From NCBI RefSeq assembly GCF_964340395.1, contig NC_135550.1, positions 7,140,101 to 7,204,100 on the forward strand: 64,000 nt of DNA. Direction: 5' to 3'. The translations under genes and the position numbers were made by a program. This DNA comes from Glandiceps talaboti. Its lineage: Eukaryota; Hemichordata; Enteropneusta; Spengelidae. Shown here in pieces: positions 1-14,500 of the stretch. Position 1 is the first letter of the stretch; each line of letters starts with the position of its first letter. Below the pieces are notes generated by a model. It saw only the letters and a program-made list of their open reading frames with translations, made no database searches and was not told the DNA's origin.

Positions 1-332
1 TCATACATAGAACGAGGAGAAAAAATCATATTTGTGATAATAATAACACAAAATTTTGCTGTAGAAGAAATGACAAAATAACTTGTTAAAACATGGTGAC
101 TGTTTTAATAAGTTAGGTTAGGATTTTTGGTGTGTTAGCTGTAACATTGCAATGTATTGCCAACAGACATCAACAACCACGCTTGTATAGATTAAGAACA
201 GTAGACATAACAGTGTAAATTGAAATAACATAACAATGTAACATGACATACTCCGACATAACGGAACACAAAACTACATAACATTAGGCAAAAAAAAAAG
301 AAAAAAAGAATTGTTTCTGGTCAGCGCGTGCA
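1..332 (-). other. Possible 3' UTR or downstream flank
   Basis: AT-rich sequence with no open frame of note and no recognisable polyadenylation signal on the gene strand. It would be 3' UTR if the tentative last exon is right. Confidence 0.3.
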
Positions 333-387
333 TCACTTAAATATGGTCTTTTTTTGTGTGTGTGTGTGTTTGTCCAGCCCATGCAGT
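333..387 (-). CDS. PPP4R4: PPP4R4 tentative last exon with stop
   Basis: After the strong acceptor GTGCTTCCCTGCAG the frame left by exon 21 reads [18 protein letters not shown] and stops at TGA (333-335). The HTHTQ part is a (CA)n repeat being translated, so length may vary between alleles. No conserved sequence supports it. A rival exon after CCTTTAG near 773 would also stop after about 15 codons, and the true end could lie beyond base 1. No AATAAA is visible on the gene strand in 1-332. Confidence 0.35.
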
Positions 388-2268
388 CTGCAGGGAAGCA
401 CAAAAATGTAACCCCCTCCCTACTTCAGTGAAGACAACTGCAGAGCCAATTCTGAACAAGCCAATGACATCTGCCCCACATACACACTTTCTGTAAAGTA
501 CTAAATAAAAAGAACAGTAATTGCCACAAAAAGTAGACTGAGTGACCCGTTTGTTGAGAATTAAAAAAAAAAATTCACACTATTTTAGACAAACTGTCCT
601 GATTAGAAACAATTCTTTTCATCTTTTTTTTGGCCTTATAGAGAGACAGTTCACTTTGAAGTTATAAGTTGTACAAAGCCATAAATATTATTTCTTGATT
701 ATCAACAAGTCATGTCCTCTCCCTTCAGTGCATTCATACACAAGATCCAATTTCACATCTACCCTCTATTATTGAAGCTCTAAAGGCCCACTAGGGATAA
801 AAAATTTTGATGTGAAAAAAGGGTTGTTTGTCAAAAACTCTGAAAAAAAGTTAGTCTGGAACAAAAGATTGATTTTATGCAATCCTTACGGCGCAACTGA
901 TTAGATAACACGAATGCAAGAACCTAGGATTGAATCATGGGCCTTTAAGTCTGTACAAGCATACAAAATAGCAATGATATAAGGATTGAATCCCTGGCCT
1001 TTGAATCCCTGGCCTTTAAGCCAGTACCCGTGTGTATATATCATTGTGTACATTGTATCAGTCTGAATTGATGATAACAAGTTGTTAACTTTTACCTGAT
1101 TGATGACGATGAGGAGGATGAAGACAAGTCTCCAATTGGTGAACTTTTACCGGTCTTAGATTTTGCTGAACTGAATGACTTGGTTGTCTTGTTACCTGTA
1201 ATGTACATAACGTGATATTGATGACTTTTTGTGTCAATATACATAACCTTTGTACACGTTTGATTACATCATCTTAACGAAGTGTGAGTTGAGTCGTATT
1301 ACGGCAGCGTTACAGATAACGATTCCAGTCAGAGTGCAAAGAATGTGAGAGTACCACCACACCTTATCATTATTACGTGCCTGCTTTACTTGCAAGGATT
1401 ATGTTTACAGTTGGTGTTAAAAGGTTGCCACACTATGGATATACATTGTATGCAAAGACACTACGACAGAAAACATGCAAATGTAAATGCTAAATGAGGT
1501 GCAACTGGGGTGTATGGGTGTGACGTTATCAGATTCAAGTTGTACTGTCAAAACAAACACAACCATAAAAACACACACACACATCAAATCATGCACTTTA
1601 TTACCATAAAACGTTGAAAAATATGGCCTAACACTGCAAAACTTATACGTTGGTCGTGTATAGAGATTTCATAATTTCTATGTATGGCCTAACACTGCAA
1701 AACTTATACGTTGGTCATGTGTAGAGATTTCATAATTTCAAAGTGTGGCCTAACACAGGCTGCAAAACTTACATGTTGGTCGTGTGCAGAGATTTCACAA
1801 TTTCAAAACTACTCAGGTGATATCAAACTTTACCACACTGTACACACCTTTTATTTAGTGTCAAATTGAAATGTAATAAACTTTTATATCAATATCTATG
1901 ATTCTTCACAACACTGTCACCAACAATGTATTCACACAAGTGACACACTATTTTACACAAATATTGGTGCAACGCTTTGAAATCACTTTATACTAGCAGC
2001 TTGGTAATGATCGGTTACCATAGAAACACTATGGTGGTGTTAGAGGACATTAGGTTCGGGATGAGTCATGGGACTTACAGGGGGTGTGCGACTTACAGGG
2101 GGTGTGACTTCAAGAGGGCAAGTGATGGTGTGTGAGGTACAGGGATAACTTACAGTTGGGGGAGTGGTCAGTTGCCAGCTGCTTTAAAGACAAACAAACA
2201 AACAAGCACACACACACACAGGCACACACACACACACAGACACAGAGACACACAGAGACACACACACA

Positions 2269-2309
<41 letters not shown>

Positions 2310-3362
2310 ACAGACACACAGAGACAGTACAACTTGTAGGAAATGGAACTGACCTTTATTACTGGATATGTGTGGTGGTGGTCCGGGCAAGAGAGATGAG
2401 TTGCTATTGGATAGGCTTGCCTTCTTACCACTCACATTTGAACTCTTGGGTGTTTTAGAACCTTTGCAATACACACAAGTGAGATAGAGCATTAAGGATT
2501 GAAGATATGTCACACGCTGAAATGCTAGGTTTTTTTTTTTTAAAGATTAATTTGGTAGACTACAATTGTAGGTGATGCCCAAACTACAGTCAACTACATG
2601 ATCTGCTTCTACCTCTATGATGTTGGTGATATATATATATACACAGAGAGCTTTGATAAGGGCAGAGAATTTTTAAGAAGCATGTCAATGGTATGCTACT
2701 AAGAGGAGATAACAGCATCTATAACATATGGCATATTTGTTGTGACATCAAGGGTGATTAACATTAATATATTATCTTAGCGAAAAAAAAACCCACACAG
2801 CCACCAGCAGTGAGACTTTCTAGCATGTCCCCTTCCCTGCATCAATGTAGTGGTAAAAGATGAAAGCGTTTACTATCTGGACATCATGACATACCCTTCT
2901 TGGTAACCTTGGCTTCCTCTGACGATTTTTTACGCCCACCAACTTTCGCAGAAGATCGGTCTCTAGTTGATTTCTCAGCTTCTTCTTTTTCCTTCTCTTC
3001 AAGTTCAATTAAAAGTCTTTCTTCTTCTTCTTTCTTCTGATCAGCTAAATCTTCATCCATGTATATCTTGTTGGTAATCTAAGTCACAGATAACTAGTCA
3101 GATTATCTGGACAACATACACAGACAGACATACACACAGGGACATGCACACACGCACACACACACACACACACAATGGTACATACATACATACATACATA
3201 CATACATACATACATACATACATACATACATACATACATACATACATACATACATACATACAAACATACATATGCAAACACACCCACCCATACACACATG
3301 TAATGATGTAAACTGCACACATGCACATACACATGTGCACACAAACTTGTGTGCACACACAT

Positions 3363-3409
<47 letters not shown>

Positions 3410-6400
3410 ATGAAATACTTACTGTTTCCATTCCAATTTGTATTTTGTCCAATTCTAGCACAGCCTGTAATGGTCAAGAACAAAATAAAAAGTTGAACAG
3501 TTGTTACATACATTGAGACTTACATGAATTCATGCTACACTCGGTCACAAACTACACATCTATACTCAAACTTGCCACATTTATTGTCATCCAATGTGTG
3601 GACTTTGTCTGTAAACTAACAACATGTACCAGATTATGTATAAAGGCCTTGGTCTAAATACTTAGTGACCTATTATGTATGAGCCAGAGATCCATTTCTG
3701 TGTAGTTTGAAACAAGTTAGTCTACAAGGTACGTTGTGACAGGGCGCCCTCACACAACGGTATCTTACAATCTAGAAACAAGTGAAAGGCATAAGAACTG
3801 AGTCTGCACACTGTGAAACTCCTCTCCACAATCTTCAGATAACTTGACACATGAAGTCAACTTACATTTCTAATACACTCCGACACATCTTTATCCTTTT
3901 CGTGCGCCATCAGTTTTCTAACGACGTGTTCTAATTGTTGTAGCAGGGTCCTATCTACAGGGAGTTTAATTAATGACTTCAACGCTGGCAACATGTGACA
4001 GAACTTCAAACGCACATTGGCAACAGGGTCTTGGGCTAACTCAAGTACAAATTCATAGAAATAGTCCTTGAAAAACACTCGTGAAAATAACTCCATGATC
4101 ATCTCGCAAACGTCTATGAACAGGATTCGCTTCCATGAACTGTTACCATGGCAACAATCTAGATGGGAAAATGGGAGCACAAAGTGAGGTTATGAAAGAC
4201 TATGCAAGTGTACGAGTTACAAACAGGTGTGATTAAACTGCTACCAAAAATATCAATAGTGGGTGGTTTATTGTTAAAGGCATTGTTACTATGATGCTTG
4301 ATTTCACACTATGGCTACAATGTACACCTTTAGGAAGTACAACAATACATCATATTCCGGTACCTGGAAAAAAGAAAGATTTTCCAAATTTGCCACTGGG
4401 GGTGCTGTTCGGATAAAAGAACTAAACTTTTTAACACAATGCTGCCACATGTTCCTTGGTTTCTACTATTGTCAAAATTAGCAACTCTACTGCAACAAAT
4501 AACTGATGACAGTCTTGAAAACATGTATGCAAAGAAAATTTTGTGTCTCCTCATTCTGGATTTATCAAAGTGCATTTGACTCGGTGGATCATGGTATTCT
4601 TCAAATACTTCAATATTATAACATCCACCCCCATTACCATATCATGGCTTAAAGATTATCTGTCTGATCGATCGCACTCAATGTATTAAACGTGGCTCTC
4701 ACACATCAAATCACATTCCTGTTAAAACTGTTGTACCTCAAGGCAGCGTCTGCTGTCCACTTCTACTCACCATTCTACATCAACTACCTTTCAATCTGGC
4801 TCCAACACATCGCTTTTTGTATCTATCACATATATTCGTTTTATTTTACAATTGCAGAGATGCATTGCAATTTGTTTATAAATAAATAAATAAATGAAAT
4901 AAAATAAAATAAAATAAATTGTCAAATGTATATGTACATTACCTTCTATAAGCCGACAGCACAATTCCTGCCTCTGTTCTAGTTTTCTATTATGTCTTAC
5001 AAAGACACATATCGTTCTAGCTGCAGCTCGCTTTACAGGAAGTACCCTCTGTAATACGAACAGAGAAATTCAAAAAATTAAACTCAGGTGGTCAAAGTGG
5101 TAAACAGATGAAATTTAGCTGCGCCTGACGTTATCAACCAAACATATAGTTGAATGTACGGAAAAAACAATGCAATTTTTACTAGATTTCTACCAATGTT
5201 CTTAGGGCCGTTGTGCCGTTATAGATCCAAGCCAGGGGTAAAAATTGTAAAGTGCTTTGAGCACCCAGACTGGGTGGAAAAGCACTATATAGAACCAAAA
5301 TTATTATTATATATATTGGTCAAAATATTTGTTTACTAAAATGACAGCATAAGAGTATAAAACTTATTACATTGAACTATATTTTAATTTGCCCCTTCTA
5401 TGCATACCACTATCAATTTATCACAAAATGTGTTTCTTATAGAAGTAATTTTTTAACATGATTTTGTGTCTTTTAACATAAGGTGTCATCACTTTAAATT
5501 CTTTGTTTGCCTTCTGTTTGTGAGTAGGTTTGTGAGTAGATTTAGAAAAAACAAACACATTTCGCTTTGCTCGATACTTCCATTCAAGGCCGTATTTCAT
5601 ATTACTGTAAATGGAAAGACATTTCAAATACCACCAGAATAACTACACTTATATCTAAATAGTTGTTAGTTGTTTGAGTCAATCAAACGTTGGACTTTTG
5701 ACATTTATATTTCACCAGTGTAATAGATTTAGGTACAAACCAAAATTGAATCAACAGAAAAGTGAATTTTACATGACATGCTAGCATTGTGGGTTTTTTT
5801 CTGTGTTTGGTTTTTTCCCCCTGTCTGCCGGGTAGGTGAAAGGACGGCAAACCAGGTGTTTACTTGATTGAAGTCTAACGTTAAAGACTGGAAGTATCAT
5901 ACTTACATTTGCAGTCAAGTGTTTAAACATAACTGGTACGAACTTGTAGTAGATTTGATCACTGGTCAAACATTTTGGAAGACAAGCAAACTGACTTAAA
6001 ATTTCGGCGTGTAGTCTCCATTGTCTGGTACAAGCTGCCAGAGATTCTGAGGCCAACAGTGCTGGTACTAAGTCAGAAAGGCCAGTCAGCTGTAATGACA
6101 AAATCATACCGTAACAGGGTAAGTCATAGAATGCAACATTTTGGAAATTACTTTGGATGTCACAGCAGTACGTAGACACTGTAGACATCACAAAAACCGA
6201 CTTTCTGATATTTCATTGCATGCATATCCCCTTGAAATATGTATCACAACCCTTTTCACCAAGTGATACCTAATCAAGTACTTGTGTGATAGATTGTAGT
6301 AGTTGATTTGATAGTCTATGGTACTCTACCACTAAAGTGGACAGTAGACAGAATTATAGACATTGGTAGCTAATATATTTAGTGTCAGTCTACCACTAAA

Positions 6401-9400
6401 GTAGTTGATAAAACTCTACAGTTGATAGAATTATAGACATTGGTAGCTAATACAGTTATGGTACTCTACCACTAAAGTAGTTGATACAATGCTACTGTAG
6501 ATAGAATTATAGACATTGGTAGCTAATATAGTTATGGTCAGTCTACCACTAAAGTAGTTGATACAACTCTACAGTAGACAGAATTATAGACATTGGTAGC
6601 TAATATAATAGTTACAGTCAGTCTACCACTAAAGTAGTTGATACAACTCTATAGTTGATAGAATTATAGACATTGGTAGCTATAGACAGTATAACCACCA
6701 CCACTGTAGATATACACTGAATTACTGTAATAATTTATAGTATAGCACTGGAAAAAAAGGTTACTAATATTCAGCAAATGTGAGACACTCTCTAGCTCTT
6801 ATACAGGGAACGCCCGCTCCAGGAAATAGACATTTTCATAAACTATGAGTTCTGGAGCCATTTCACGACTTCACACCACCTACAATTACTTGCAATTTCA
6901 GAGAAACATGAAGCTGATCTTGTGTCCTAGTTTGGTATCTTTGCTTGCTGTGGGTGACTGCACATGGGAGTCAGCAGAAATAATCTATTCATGGTTGCAC
7001 AGTGAATATTCATGACTCTCGAGTGCCTATTCCTTCTGTGTAAAACATCTCATGAATATTCATTGTACAACCATGAATATGGTATATCATTTCTGCTGAC
7101 TCCCATGATGCAATGTCCCACAGCAAAGACCCCCTATAAAGGCACATGATCAACTTGATGTTTCTCTGTAATTGCAAGTAATTGTAGATGATGTAAAATC
7201 ATGAAATGACTCCCCAGAACCCATAGTTTATGAAAATGCTTTCCTTTCCTGGAGTGGTGTTCCCATTTATTTAAACTGCCAATCATTTATTTATACATCA
7301 AACCAAACAATAATAATTGCATATTTGAGAACAAATCCCAAAATAGTATTTGCAATATTAATAACCCATATACATGCAGTTCAAGAAAACTTTTAAAGCC
7401 GCGCCACCTCAGGAAAAGAATTTAAAAAAAATAATTTTTGCTCAAAAAATTGGCAATGCTTCATGCTTTGCTTATTTACTGTACAGTATAAATCACAGCT
7501 GACTTTGCTAACAATTTGTACACCATCCAACCAAAACCCCTAACATAGCTCATTCTCTTATCGCACTGTTATACTGCACAGCAGTTTAATAGGGAGGGAA
7601 ATGTGAATGAACTGTTCAGATGTGGAACAGACCACTTCAAAAACAGACACATGGTTGGAGGACAGGAAAACCAAACACATGTACATTCTGGTTAGCTGTC
7701 ATGATGTCTGTTTTTCATTCACTCACTCTTTGGTACACTAAATACTAAAGCAGTTTTTTTTTCTCAACCTGTCTAAATGAATTTGAAATCAGATCAACTG
7801 TACAACACGAGTCATACAAACTTTGAACTTTATCTTTTCCGCTTCATGCTTTTTAACTTCAAGAGAGATTCTTTAGTGACTCTCCCTGACAAGTTTCACT
7901 CAACACACTTCGTTATTTCCTGATTTGTAGAGTATCTTGAATCACAACTAGACTGTGTGGGTGGTCAATAATCCGTTTGCAGTCTAGTATCTTTTAAAAC
8001 TTAATAACATGTGGGCAAAGACAAGACTTTGGAATACAAATTACTGACATATGAATCTGTTACGCTGCCAATTCCATTTTCTAAAATTAATACCACTTGG
8101 AGGACAAAATAGATCGCCTTGAAAATTCTCTTTAATGAATTTGAAAACGATGACAATTGATGGGTCTTTTTTTTTAAAGTTTGGCAAATGAAATGATAAT
8201 GAAACAAATTGAACCAATAATGTGTTCACTATTTTGACTTTCCAGTAAAGTAGATATTTTAATCTATTTCTCTTTGGAATTAAACTTAATAAACATTTCA
8301 AAATCAAAGTGGATGTATTACAAATCATTTTTTCTGAAAGTTGTATGAATCTTTTGCACGAGTTTGATTCGTTTCCATAAAGTGCTGACCATTGTAGGCA
8401 TATTACAAAAGTGAAAATACTTAAACCCAACCACTATCCTGTATATTGTTAATGTCAGTGCATGTCTTCTATGACATTACAACTGTCTTGACATGGTTAG
8501 AACAGTTGACTGTACTACAGATATCCAGAACATTTTTTGATACGTATCATAAATTATGTCATCGGATTGTTTATGAGTTATATCTTAATACCAGGTTTGA
8601 GTTCAGTCAGATGCAAGTTGTGGTTATGTATGCATCAATAAGTAGAATACTGTGAATACCTATCAAATATACAGCAAAAACTTTGCCAAGACATATATGT
8701 ATACATTCAGCTTGTTATGTGCCCCTTTAAGGCTATATAAATTGTACTCAATGTTTACACACATGTATTAATAGTCAGAACTCATCCAACTTTTAGGCCA
8801 TGTCTCTCACTCACAAAGACTTCATCCAACTTTGCATCTCGAAAGTCATTGAAGTAAAAAAAAAATTATCTATGTACTACAGGTAATACTCAAGGTACTA
8901 AACATGCTAATGGTTCTAAAACTGAAGTAATGTAATACAGTGCATGTGGGTGGAAATGAATACTAGTATACTATATGATTAGTATTCAGATATCAGATGA
9001 AGTCAATATGATTGAATATCTATGTTATCATACACTACTAACAGTTAACAAAATACTGACTTAAAACTGAAACTTTTTTGTACTGTTTTCATAGACAGTA
9101 TGTTTTAACTTCTGACATCACTTGCTGACCTTGACCTTGACTCCAGTGATGACATCACAGGGGGTACGCAGAGATTGGGGAGACGGTAAGTTACTAACTA
9201 CAAATCATGCTTCATGCCAGATGAAGATAATCTACACCTTAAAAGAGATTAAAATTATTCTACCAATGACTAACTAAATCTTTGGAAAACTGATAATATA
9301 ATTCCCGAATATCGTACATGCAAAAATTTTTTTAGTAAATGATGAGACTTATCCATTTAGGTCTACATGAAGTATGTTGTTGTACATACATGGTGTTAAT

Positions 9401-11531
9401 TTCTAGGAGTTTAGTCTAGTGAGTTTAGTAGAGTTTCTTGGGAACAACTAAGTTGCATGTGTAATTGAAGCAGCGGCAAAACTTTTTCAGTATATAAGAG
9501 GTGCAAGACAGCTGTTTTTTTCCACAGGACAAGAAGAAGGAGCATATTATTATACTAAATGTGCATTGTCAATAAGGATTGGGGGGTCGTTATGTTGGAC
9601 TGCTTACCCTTTTACATAGTATCAGATTGTCAAAACCAAATCCACTGATCTGAGTTGGGGATAGAAAATAAAACAGGTGAAATGGGAGAGGGGAGGAGAG
9701 AAATTAAGAACAAGCAGAACTAGCTAGCACCTATCTGTAATTTATGTTTAGTCCTAATCCGGGCTAAAATGTGTACGGATGAAGGAAGGGGTGAACACAA
9801 ATCATAAGTCCTCTCTGTACCCAAGCTCTACCACTGTCAGTTTTGTGAATAATAAATCTACACACATTCTATGAACTCTTAAACTTTACAAATTATGCAC
9901 TGTTATTGTACTTAATTGCTACAACACTGCATGCAACATATTACAGTAAACCCATCTTGCTTTCATTGCCTGACAACAGTGCCCTCTATATGCTTTTCTG
10001 TACATTCTTTTGTTTTTATACTATCGTCCTACTTTTCCTATTTATTGTACTTGTGTTTCAGATGTTTACAAGTAGTGTTGAGATAAAACATAGAAAGGAT
10101 TGAGTTACAAGTACCTTAGATTCAGTTACCACATTACCACCTCCTTTGGCAAACATCTGTAGGGTATCTGGTAAATGAGGTATGACACCTTCTAGGACCT
10201 GGAATAGAGTAGAGGACATGAAGAAAAACACAATCACATAGGTAGCATGTACAGACAACAAATGTTGGCTGTCAAAACAACTGTGCACTACTATTACTAC
10301 TAGCATCAGTTTTGTCAATGATATCAAATACTAGTATAGGCTATCGTGTCAGGCCTACAGATTAATAAAACTTGTATAAATGGATGGATGGTCTTATATA
10401 GTATCAATGATGCACACACACACACACACACACATTTACAAACACATGCATGCATGTGCACACACAAACATGTGCTCAAAAACACAACACACATACTCAG
10501 TCTCTCGCTCGCTCACTCACTCACTCACTCACTCACTCACTCACAGCCAAAATATTTCCTCCCAAATAATAATGCAACTTATTCCCAAACTCATGTCACT
10601 ACAAATGAAATGACAGATACAGTAAGTTCTACTCACAAACCATACATCATCAACTACCATGCTAAAAATTTGGGGAAAAGGGTTCAAAAGTGAAACAAAA
10701 ACAGCTCTGATGGTATTATCAGGAATATCATTGCAAGATATCTGATTTCTATTCTGTGTCATGATACAAATCACATATTCTAACTGATCACGATATTTAT
10801 ACATCGTTATGGCAGTCTCGATGTCTGTCTGACTTACTTCTGGTGCATCATCTTTAAGTAAACAAATCAATTCCTGTTGTAAAATGACAACACTGGAACC
10901 TAACATCTTGGCAACCTGTGTGACAAAAACCAATACAATTAAGTCACCATCTTTGTAAAACAATCACAATATCAGATAAGTAACTTCAGACAATTTAGCG
11001 AAGACTGATAGCATTAAAGTGGTCATATGGATGAGGATGGGATATTTATTTTGGAATTTAACTTATAAAACAATTTTATCATGGCCTCATACTTGAAAAA
11101 TCAACATGCCAAGTCCTTGTTTGTAACTCAATAAATGGCAAAAGACTGATAAGTGTATGTAAAATGTTTGTTATTGTACGTACAATAACAAACTTATTAT
11201 ACATGTTTTAGCTGTTTGCAATGTACTGAGTTACAAACAATGACACGTTCTACGTTGTTTCAGTCTGTGGACGCCTCTCTACTGAGACTATAATTAAACC
11301 AACGTCCATTCAATATCTTATCACTGTTGTATCAAAATATTGCCACAATACTTTTAGTTTGTGTCTATCTTAGAAAACAAAAGGTTGAATTGCCAGAGTA
11401 ATAATCAAATCTGACACATGGCCTACAAGTAATGGTTTATGTGAGTTTGACTGATTACATTGTTCTTATTGTAAATTCAATAAAATTCAGTTTTATGGTT
11501 CTCTTATTATCTTTGTAACTGGTTTTAACAA

Positions 11532-11583
<52 letters not shown>

Positions 11584-14500
11584 CTGCTATTTACCTCATG
11601 AAATCCACAAGAAACTGTTCTTCGTACAAGTTTATGTGGATCGTCACATAAACTAGAAAATGTACTATAAAGTTCAGTTTTGAAGTTACGAGGACCAGCA
11701 AATAACACCATACACTGTTGGGTAAAGAAAAGAGAAATGGAGTTTATCCTTTCAAAAGATGAATCGCAGAGAATCTAACCTGTGCAATAACTAAGAGTCA
11801 AATGTCACAAAATCTGAAATCCATGTAGGGAGTCGGCATACTACTACATACAGCGATGTTTGAATGGCTGGATATGTGCACATACTTCAAAGTCATGTAA
11901 GTGGATGTTACGTTACCATGGAACAAACAACATAAGCACAACGAGTGGAACAACCAGTGACAGGCAAGCACTTACAAGCAGATCTTGTTACAAACAGGGA
12001 AAGTAAATATAAACGAATTAGCACATAGGAACTACAGAGACTGGTGTTACATTTCATGTTTTGATATGAACAGTTTTATGGCTTCTTCACGGGTACATTA
12101 AATGCCAGGGGAACTTGAAATTTGTTTGTGAACATGAGTCATCAAATGATGGAATGTAATACAAGTCTCTGTGGCTCCAACATGCTGTGTAAAATGCATG
12201 TGGCAAGTGTTATTTATTGACTCTCCCTGTTTGTAACACATTCAGTTTGTAACTGGTTGTAGATCAGATGAACAGTCTTGTCAACATGCCAGCTGGCCAT
12301 ATGTTGCGTTGTAAGAACAGAATTCACTAAAACCTTGAAAAAAGGGCATGAAAACTATCAACACAGGTTTACTATAATGCCATCTATATACTGTGACCTC
12401 TATGTTTGCAGACACTCTGCCCCCCCCCCCCCCTACATGATATATACTGTACACTGTAATAAATGAGATAATGTAACAATATTGTACTAGTGGGTAATGG
12501 AAATCCCTACTCAATCTTAACAGCTGTCATTACAGCATACATCCAACAGATAAGATGATGCATGAGATGTACACTTACTGGAAAGTTGTAGGCAGCACAT
12601 TGTCTACACTCAGCATAGCTGTCATCCTCCTCAAATATATTAAGTACATTAGGTGTCTGCAAGAGAAGAAGAAACCATCAAATACAGAACATGGTCTGTT
12701 CACCTGCTAATTGTATATATTACATGTTTTACGTGTCTATAGGAAGCACAAGATATTATATCACTTAACTGTAGAGTGCAATCCATTCATATAGAAGCGT
12801 AATATTATATTTTATTAACACTAGAGATATGTCTGGAATTCACTGATAAGAAAGATCTTTGGTATTTATAGCTTATATATACTTGATGATTTGACTTAAT
12901 GATAGTCAAAATGAATGGACTGTCAGTAGATATCATGGCACAGAAAGATGAATGAGAAGAGTCACATCCAAGTCACTACTTATCTAGTTGGATTTCCAGC
13001 CTTTGTCTATCCCTGGGTAAATGTAGTAGCCTGTCTATCTATCCCTGGGTAAATGTAGCAGTCTGTCTATCTGTCCCTGGGTAAATGTAGTAGTCTGTCT
13101 ATCTATCCCTGGGTAAATGTAGTAGTCTGTGTATCTATCCCTGGGTAAATGTAGCAGCCTGTCTATCTGTCCCTGGGTAAATGTAGCAGCCTGTCTGTCT
13201 GTCCCTGGGTAAATGTAGCAGTCTGTCTGTCAGTCTCTGGGTAAATGTAGCAGTCTGTCTGTCAGTCCCTGGGTAAATGTAGTAGTCTGTCTATCTGTCC
13301 CTGGGTAAATGTAGCAGTCTGTCTGTCTGTCTGTCCCTGGGTAAATGTAGCAGTCTGTCTGTCAGTCTCTGGGTAAATGTAGCAGTCTGTCTGTCAGTCT
13401 CTGGGTAAATGTAGCAGTCTGTCTGTCTATCCCTGGGTAAATGTAGTAGTCTGTCTGTCAGTCCCTGGGTAAATGTAGCAGTCTGTCTGTCAGTCCCTTG
13501 GTAAATGTAGTAGTCTGTCTGTCAGTCCCTGGGTAAATGTAGTAGTCTGTCTGTCTATCCCTGGGTAAATGTAGCAGTCTGTCTGTCAGTCCCTTGGTAA
13601 ATGTAGTAGTCTGTCTGTCAGTCCCTGGGTAAATGTAGTAGTCTGTCTGTCTATCCCTGGGTAAATGTAGCAGTCTGTCTGTCAGTCCCTTGCTAAATGT
13701 AGTAGTCTGTCTGTCAGTCCCTTGGTAAATGTAGTAGTCTGTCTGTCAGTCTCTGGGTAAATGTAGCAGTCTGTCTGTCAGTCCCTGGGTAAATGTAGCA
13801 GTCTGTCTGTCAGTCCCTTGGTAAATGTAGCAGTCTGTCTGTCTATCCCTGGGTAAATGTAGTAGTCTGTCTGTCAGTCCCTGGGTAAATGTAGCAGTCT
13901 GTCTGTCAGTCCCTTGGTAAATGTAGTAGTCTGTCTGTCAGTCCCTGGGTAAATGTAGCAGTCTGTCTGTCAGTCCCTTGGTAAATGTAGTAGTCTGTCT
14001 GTCAGTCCCTGGGTAAATGTAGCAGTCTGTCTGTCTATCCCTGGGTAAATGTAGTAGTCTGTCTGTCAGTCCTTGGGTAAATGTAGCAGTCTGTCTGTCT
14101 ATCCCTGGGTAAATGTAGTAGTCTGTCTGTCAGTCCCTGGGTAAATGTAGCAGTCTGTCTGTCTGTCTCTAGGTAAATGTAGCAGTCTGTCAGTCCCTGG
14201 GTAAATGTAGCAGTCTGTCTGTCTGTCCCTGGGTAAATGTAGTAGTCTGTCTGTCAGTCCCTTGGTAAATATAGTCTGTCTAGCTGTCCCTGGGTAAATG
14301 TAGTAGTCTGTCTATCTGTTCCTGGGTAAATGTAGCAGTCTGTCTGTCTGTCCCTGGGTAAATGTAGTAGTCTGTCTGTCAGTCCCTTGGTAAATATAGT
14401 CTGTCTAGCTGTCCCTGGGTAAATGTAGTAGTCTGTCTGTCTGTCTCTTGGTAAATGTAGCAGTCTGTCGGTCCCTGGGTAAATGTAGCAGTCTGTCTGT

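Noticed and set aside
2110-2513. Several open frames of about 60-110 codons on both strands
   Set aside because: All are translations of the CA repeat. Only the exon 20 part (2354-2461) is real coding sequence.
3084-3513. Cys/Val/Tyr-rich and His/Thr-rich frames of 74-136 codons
   Set aside because: Microsatellite translations in intron 18. Only 3423-3464 is exon.
10541-10963. Whole 140-codon minus-strand frame as one exon
   Set aside because: Only residues up to DDAPE match the family. A good GTAAGT donor follows and homology resumes at 10198.
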